Shown here piece after piece: positions 59,460 to 64,000 of a DNA stretch of 64,000 bases. Source of the stretch: CAVIQK01 sp964613035 (GTDB taxonomy: Bacteria; Bacillota; Clostridia; Christensenellales; DTU072). The stretch is taken from contig CAZTFQ010000002.1 in the NCBI GenBank assembly GCA_964613035.1, forward strand, positions 1 to 64,000, in the 5' to 3' direction. How positions within the stretch are numbered: the stretch's first letter is position 1; each line of letters begins with the position of its first letter. The position numbers were made by a program, and so were the translations under genes. Under the pieces are notes generated by a model, which was not told where the DNA came from, ran no database searches, and was given only the letters and a program-made list of their open reading frames with translations.

Positions 59460-62400
59460 AGAGCGTTATAATCCTCTGCCAGCTTAACCATCCAGGCTTC
59501 GTCCGCTTCGCTGTAGTATCTGTACGGCTTAAACTTATTCATCTCGTTGTTGACGAGGCATACGCCCAGTCCTTCTATGCCGATATTGATATTGCTTCTA
59601 AACGATGCGACCGATGTGACGGCTTCCGCGTCGAGTCCCTTGATGAAGACCTTGTTCTGACAATTACGCATAACGGTATTGATGCTGGGGACGCTGGACG
59701 GCTTGTCTATCGAGAACACTATATGAATATTCTGGTTGGGTCCGTTTTCGAACACGTCGTTGAACAGTTGCGAAAAAGTCATCTTGTTGCCGCCGGAAGA
59801 CGCCGCGCCGCCTAAGTTGAGTCCGAGACTGAACCCCATTCCGGACGATGACGCCACGGGTGCGGGGGCGGGTTTTTCGGACAAATCGATGAGCTTGGAG
59901 TTGTCCTTGAAGTAAGACGCTATCTCCTGAATTTTGTTTATGAACAGGAATATCGGATTGTGCTTATCCTGAATATGGTCTGCTCTCTCTTTTCTGAGAT
60001 TATGAAGCTTGACCAGAGCATCGGTGAGATCTCCCGCGGCATTCAAAACGCGAGTCGAATCCGCGAAATACTTAGGCAGGACGAAGAACAGGTCGTCGGG
60101 GTTTTTCTGACTGATGACTTCGCCGTTGAAGTAGTACACCTGCGCGGAGGAGTCGTTTTCAAAGTCTTGGTTGGTACGGTTTTCCATAAGCACGGACAGC
60201 ATGGAAAAGCCCATCATATCTCTCAGCACCTCTACGTTGGCGCCGGCGAACCACAGGTTGGAATTGGACTCGCGCAGACGTATCGGGATATTGTACGGCT
60301 TGCCGGAGATGTAATCCTGACCGATAGCCAGATTGTAGAAGTCGGCGGACTTGGAGACGATATCTTCTTTCGAGACTTTTTTCGTGTAAGCGGAGAGACC
60401 CTCGTTGGCTTTGGGCTCTTCGAGGTTGCTGCCGACGACGAAGAGCGGCTCTCTGACGCTCCACTTGGAGACGACGTCTTGCCACTTCTCTATAATGCGC
60501 TCGGAATACATCTCTCTGTTGTCGGAGTTTTCCGCATACGCCACGCGGAATTCAGCCGCGTTCTGTCCAGTACGGGTATCCTTGATGATGCCTACGCCCA
60601 AGGTATTGGACAAATTGGCTACTTTAGATACGCTTATGCCCAGTTCTTGCGCGTCGTCGGGATTGTTGAGTTTAAGAGAAATTCTGTTGCCTATCTGAGA
60701 AATGACCTTGTCTCTGAGTCCCGCCACCTTAGGCACGTTCTGCGACGCCCAGAGCACGTTGATGCCGAAAGCTCTGCCTTTTTTGAAGAGCTTGGACATA
60801 AGATTGATGGCGTAGGTGCCGACGTTTTGGTCGCGCTCGAACAGTTCCTGAACCTCGTCGATGATGACAAGCAGTCTCGGGAGCGTCTTACCGGCACGCT
60901 TCTTGTATTGCATGATGTCTTCCACGTTGTTGTTGCGGAAGAGCGCCTCTCTTCTCTCCAGCTCTTTGTCTATGTTGGACAACACCGCGAGTCCGTCCTC
61001 GGGGTCGGAAGAAAGCGCCGTCAGCTTGACGTGAGGAAGTTGTTTTTCTACGTTCTTGTTGGCTTCGTAATACTTGAATTCCACGCCGCCCTTGAAGTCG
61101 ACCAGGTAGATGTTGAGGTCGTCGGGGCTGTACTTATAGCACGCGGACATAACGATGGCGTGGAGTAGGTTGGACTTACCGCTACCGGTACCGCCTATCG
61201 CCAGAGCGTGAGCCGCGCCGTCGCCCTTGGACGAAAACGCCAGAGTCTGAACGTCTCCGCCTCTCATACCTATCGGGATATCGATAATCTCCGTAGGATC
61301 CGCGTAATCCTCGCTCTTGACGACGACGTCGGTGCTGTCGAACATCTTGGACAGTGCGATAACCTTGTTGGCGCTCTTCTTGATGTTCTGTTTCATAACC
61401 TTGATGTAGTCGTCCAGCTTTTCGTACGAGCAGTCTTTATTGTTTTCGAAAACGTATTTGGGATTGGCTTCCAAATAAATTTCGCCGCCCTTAACGAGGA
61501 AATAATTCATCGATTGCTTCGCCTCCGCGACGAAGTCTTTTATGTACTGGGGCTGAGTGCCCTTGCCGTTGTACAGCATTATCGTGAATATACCGGAACG
61601 ATTGCCGTTGTCGATGATTTTTTTGAGTCTCTTGACGGTCTTCTCGCTGCTGAAACATTCCGGGAAACCGACTATCGACAACACCGAGAACGCCTGGGGG
61701 TCGTTTTCGGAAACGACGTTGTAACCGTAGATGTCTTTTTTGTTGCTACGAGTGATTTTATCGTCGTAGATACTGCCCATTCTCTCGTCAAGATTGACAA
61801 TCTCGTTGGACACTCTCGAATCGTCGTTGTAAGTCTTTTTGAATAGATTGTTGTCGATGTTGTTGAGCTGGTTGAACGCGGCGAATTCTCCCGTATCGTA
61901 GAGGTCTATCAGTTGATAATTGACCCTCGTCGGCGGGAACCCCATCAAAAACGACAACATAATGTTGCGCACCATCGATATGGCGACCGCATTATCCTTG
62001 TCGGAATCCACTTCTATCAAAACGTTGCCGTTCTTTTTCAACTCCAGCACGTACGGCGCGGTCAGTACGCCGCCGGGCGTGTATTTGCCGAGTAAGGGAC
62101 TGTCGGTAGAATTGATATATTTTTTGTAGCCGTCCTTATCGAGATAACTGATCTTCATATCGCCGAGAGTCAGCTTGGTGGGATAAGTAAGACTGCCTTT
62201 TTCGAAGTCTACCTTGCCGCTCTTGGCAGACTCGTAAATGTCGCAAAAACGGTCGTCGTTGAGAACATTGTCTTCTACCTGAAGTCTGTTCTTGAGAGCG
62301 GAAGCCATCTCCTTATTGAGGACCGCCGCGCAATCTGCCATATATTCTTCCGACTGCTTTTTGAGATGTTTATCGAATTTTTTAAGGTCGAAACGTCTCC

Positions 62401-62986
62401 TTATCATCGTTTCCATGGAGTCGAGGACCATACGGCACTGAGAAGCCTTCCCGTACAGCTCTCTCATCAGGTCCGTATAAGGCGTCCCGTAGACGCCGTA
62501 CTCCTTGGAGTCGCCGAGCGTTACGGTCCTCTTCCCGTCGCGATCGTTGATTACGAAGCTCTCCGCTCTGCCTTCTACGGAGAGAACCTCGGGAATGGGT
62601 TCGGTCGCCTCCAAATCGAGGTCGTTGAGAGCCTCTACGAGAGCGTTCATTTCCGCACACAGTCTTTTGACGGTGTCTCTGTTGACGTCGTAGTCGAGAG
62701 AAACGATTCCTTCCTTGGGGACGTCGCCTATGTTGGCGATACTCTCTTTCATGCTATTGCCGTATGAGTCGAGGAGCTTTTGAATATCTTTTCTGACTCT
62801 GTCCACTTCCGTCTTGACGTAAGTATCGATCGACTTCTCCATCTCCTTGTAGAGCTTGGAATTGGTCTCGTCGAGAGCGTTGCGTTGCATAACGATAGCG
62901 CCGGCGATTTCTTTCTCGAAGGCGCTCAACGCGGAAAAACGAGCGTTGAAAGAATCTATCATTTTTTTGATTTCTTTGAATTCCAT
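59450..62986 (-). CDS. FtsK/SpoIIIE (EssC-like) ATPase without membrane segments
   Basis: An 1178-residue ATPase. A coiled-coil N-terminal part (about 1-240) replaces the FHA and membrane regions of EssC. A degenerate first ATPase-like domain (about 300-500) lacks Walker A. The active FtsK domain (about 565-850) has Walker A GGTGSGKS (598-605) and Walker B LLVIIDE (705-711), with WASQNVPKVAGL after it. A third, degenerate domain follows (about 890-1178). The chain of ATPase domains is typical of type VII secretion motors. The lack of membrane helices means it must dock on a partner, perhaps the LRR membrane protein. First gene of the operon; GAGAGGA precedes the ATG. Confidence 0.9.
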   Translation of the reverse strand: MEFKEIKKMIDSFNARFSALSAFEKEIAGAIVMQRNALDETNSKLYKEMEKSIDTYVKTEVDRVRKDIQKLLDSYGNSMKESIANIGDVPKEGIVSLDYDVNRDTVKRLCAEMNALVEALNDLDLEATEPIPEVLSVEGRAESFVINDRDGKRTVTLGDSKEYGVYGTPYTDLMRELYGKASQCRMVLDSMETMIRRRFDLKKFDKHLKKQSEEYMADCAAVLNKEMASALKNRLQVEDNVLNDDRFCDIYESAKSGKVDFEKGSLTYPTKLTLGDMKISYLDKDGYKKYINSTDSPLLGKYTPGGVLTAPYVLELKKNGNVLIEVDSDKDNAVAISMVRNIMLSFLMGFPPTRVNYQLIDLYDTGEFAAFNQLNNIDNNLFKKTYNDDSRVSNEIVNLDERMGSIYDDKITRSNKKDIYGYNVVSENDPQAFSVLSIVGFPECFSSEKTVKRLKKIIDNGNRSGIFTIMLYNGKGTQPQYIKDFVAEAKQSMNYFLVKGGEIYLEANPKYVFENNKDCSYEKLDDYIKVMKQNIKKSANKVIALSKMFDSTDVVVKSEDYADPTEIIDIPIGMRGGDVQTLAFSSKGDGAAHALAIGGTGSGKSNLLHAIVMSACYKYSPDDLNIYLVDFKGGVEFKYYEANKNVEKQLPHVKLTALSSDPEDGLAVLSNIDKELERREALFRNNNVEDIMQYKKRAGKTLPRLLVIIDEVQELFERDQNVGTYAINLMSKLFKKGRAFGINVLWASQNVPKVAGLRDKVISQIGNRISLKLNNPDDAQELGISVSKVANLSNTLGVGIIKDTRTGQNAAEFRVAYAENSDNREMYSERIIEKWQDVVSKWSVREPLFVVGSNLEEPKANEGLSAYTKKVSKEDIVSKSADFYNLAIGQDYISGKPYNIPIRLRESNSNLWFAGANVEVLRDMMGFSMLSVLMENRTNQDFENDSSAQVYYFNGEVISQKNPDDLFFVLPKYFADSTRVLNAAGDLTDALVKLHNLRKERADHIQDKHNPIFLFINKIQEIASYFKDNSKLIDLSEKPAPAPVASSSGMGFSLGLNLGGAASSGGNKMTFSQLFNDVFENGPNQNIHIVFSIDKPSSVPSINTVMRNCQNKVFIKGLDAEAVTSVASFRSNINIGIEGLGVCLVNNEMNKFKPYRYYSEADEAWMVKLAEDYNALWK

Positions 62987-63094
62987 ATAAAGACTTCCTC
63001 TCTTCGTGCTTACTATTCTATTGCGGGCAAGGGAAGAAGTTACCGTAAAACGAGTGAAAAATTTGTCAGCAATGCGAGTCTAGTTATCTTCCCA

Positions 63095-63112
63095 TTGTAT
63101 TTAATAATACAA
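63095..63112 (-). promoter_or_regulatory. Palindromic operator over the -10 box
   Basis: TTGTAT and ATACAA form an inverted repeat around a 6-base centre and cover the -10 box of the operon promoter. It is a candidate repressor site. Confidence 0.5.
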
Positions 63113-63132
63113 CGGGGGGGGGTACCTGTCAA
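63104..63132 (-). promoter_or_regulatory. Promoter of the 14-kb operon with G9 tract in the spacer
   Basis: On the minus strand TTGACA (63132-63127), exactly 17 bases, TATTAT (63109-63104). Nine of the spacer bases are an unbroken homopolymer (G at 63114-63122 on the plus strand). Gain or loss of one base changes the spacer from the best length. The leader of about 110 bases down to 62987 has no gene. Confidence 0.8.
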
Positions 63133-63189
63133 TACCTTGCAAGAAAAAAATAAAGGATTTTTTAAGTTTTTAGCACACTTAGCGATTGA

Positions 63190-63227
63190 ATATTATAAAA
63201 ACGGTCGATTGCAATCGCAACCGACCG
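63190..63227 (-). terminator. Terminator of pyrG
   Basis: On the minus strand CGGTCGGTTGC, loop GATT, GCAATCGACCG: an 11-bp stem with one G-T pair, then TTTTTATAAT. It isolates the operon promoter from pyrG transcription. Confidence 0.85.
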
Positions 63228-63243
63228 AGAACGACCGATTTTT

Positions 63244-64000
63244 CTATTTTTTCAACGCCGCTTCAACGAAGCCTTTGAACAGCGGATGAGGCTTATTGGG
63301 ACGGCTCTTGAATTCCGGATGATATTGGACGCCGACGAAGAATCTGCAAGCGGGATTCTCCACGGTCTCGACCGTCTCTCCGTCGGGAGTGGTGCCGCCT
63401 ATCACCAAACCTTTTTTCGTTAAAACGTCTCTGTAGGCGTTGTTAAACTCATAGCGGTGGCGGTGTCTTTCGGAAATCTCTTCCTCGCCGTATAAGCGAT
63501 ATAGAAGAGTGCCTTCTTTCACTTTCACGGGGTGTGCGCCCAGTCTGAGCGTGCCGCCCATGCCGACGTCGCCGTTCTGTCCCTTGAGATAATCTATCAC
63601 CTTATGGGGGCTGTTTTGATCGAACTCGCCCGAATCGGCGTCCTTAAGTCCCGCAACGTTACGCGCAAACTCCACTACGGACATTTGCATACCCAGGCAT
63701 ATGCCGAGGAAGGGCACGTCGTGCTCTCTGGCGTAACGGATGGCGGAGATTTTCCCTTCCACTCCGCGATTGCCGAAGCCTCCCGGGACGAGAATTCCGT
63801 CGGCTTTTCCCAGCAATTTTTCGACATTGTCGTCGGTTACGGTCTCGCTGTCGATCCAGTCGATATCTATTCCCGCTCCGCACCAATATCCGGCATGACG
63901 GAGGGACTCCGCTATAGAGAGATACGCGTCGTGAAGGGATACGTATTTACCTACGACGGCTATATTGACTCGCGAGGAGGGGTTTTTGATTTTTTTCACC
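63244..64000 (-). CDS. pyrG: CTP synthase, C-terminal glutaminase part (cut by window edge)
   Basis: The last 251 or so codons of pyrG; the 5' part lies beyond the window. The visible part is the class I glutamine amidotransferase domain. NIAVVGKYVSL is the domain start, GICLGMQ contains the nucleophile Cys, and VQYHPEFKSRP holds the His-Glu pair. The enzyme makes CTP from UTP, glutamine and ATP. The reading frame is open to the window edge, so the codon at 63999 is not a real start. Confidence 0.96.
   Translation of the reverse strand, partial: VKKIKNPSSRVNIAVVGKYVSLHDAYLSIAESLRHAGYWCGAGIDIDWIDSETVTDDNVEKLLGKADGILVPGGFGNRGVEGKISAIRYAREHDVPFLGICLGMQMSVVEFARNVAGLKDADSGEFDQNSPHKVIDYLKGQNGDVGMGGTLRLGAHPVKVKEGTLLYRLYGEEEISERHRHRYEFNNAYRDVLTKKGLVIGGTTPDGETVETVENPACRFFVGVQYHPEFKSRPNKPHPLFKGFVEAALKK

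Noticed and set aside
59960..61168. Open frame of 402 codons opposite the FtsK/EssC-like gene
   Set aside because: Antisense shadow of a gene with clear Walker motifs.

Overview
The window looks like part of a chromosome from an uncultured, probably gut-associated member of the Clostridia (Firmicutes). The support is indirect: tRNA genes with encoded CCA ends, AddAB instead of RecBCD, a CsoR/P1B-ATPase copper module, strong AGGAGG-type ribosome binding sites, and many secreted lipoproteins with InlB-type, LamG-like and BspA-like repeats. I cannot place it below class level.

Layout. Positions 1-3300 hold a small hypothetical gene, tRNA-Ile and tRNA-Ala, a CorA transporter and a membrane protein of unknown role. 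Positions 3373-9892 are addA and addB. Positions 10000-20700 hold a lipoprotein, a DUF4143-type ATPase, a large esterase lipoprotein beside an AraC regulator, a TrkA/RyR-like membrane protein and a GyrI-like protein. Two intergenic arrays of a TGTCGAA motif repeated every 10 bp lie here. Positions 20797-23190 are a clean copper operon (promoter, operator, csoR, P1B ATPase, terminator). Positions 23250-28330 hold small genes, an MFS transporter, a YgjV-like protein, a HAD phosphatase and a ferritin-like protein. Positions 28343-41743 form a carbohydrate and surface region: lipoproteins, a GH32 fructan hydrolase, a metallophosphoesterase and two paralogous ArsR-type regulators. Each regulator is divergent from one of the gene sets.

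Positions 41890-42911 hold three tRNAs (fMet, Met, Glu), a short duplicated cassette and a four-helix-bundle (S23-like) gene between similar hairpins. Positions 42946-45653 encode a lipoprotein whose first half is a cholesterol-dependent-cytolysin pore-forming module. Its cholesterol-binding domain 4 is replaced by a beta-helix and glycine-rich tail, and its mRNA leader ends in an intrinsic terminator just before the ribosome binding site. A convergent lipoprotein with an inactive HtrA-like domain follows.

Positions 48883-62986 are the most striking part: about 14 kb of tightly packed genes on the minus strand. In transcription order they encode an EssC/FtsK-like ATPase without membrane segments, five small helical proteins (some WXG100-like), a membrane protein with BspA-like LRRs, a zinc ribbon-TIR-WXG protein, an SPFH/zinc-ribbon protein, three small coiled-coil proteins of which at least one looks like ESCRT-III/Snf7, an MIT-AAA ATPase closely resembling Vps4, and a BrxL-like AAA protein lacking the Lon domain. 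Its promoter has a G9 homopolymer in the -35/-10 spacer and a palindrome over the -10, suggesting phase-variable and repressor-controlled expression. I read this as a candidate undescribed membrane-remodelling, secretion or defence system. The window ends in the 3' part of pyrG.
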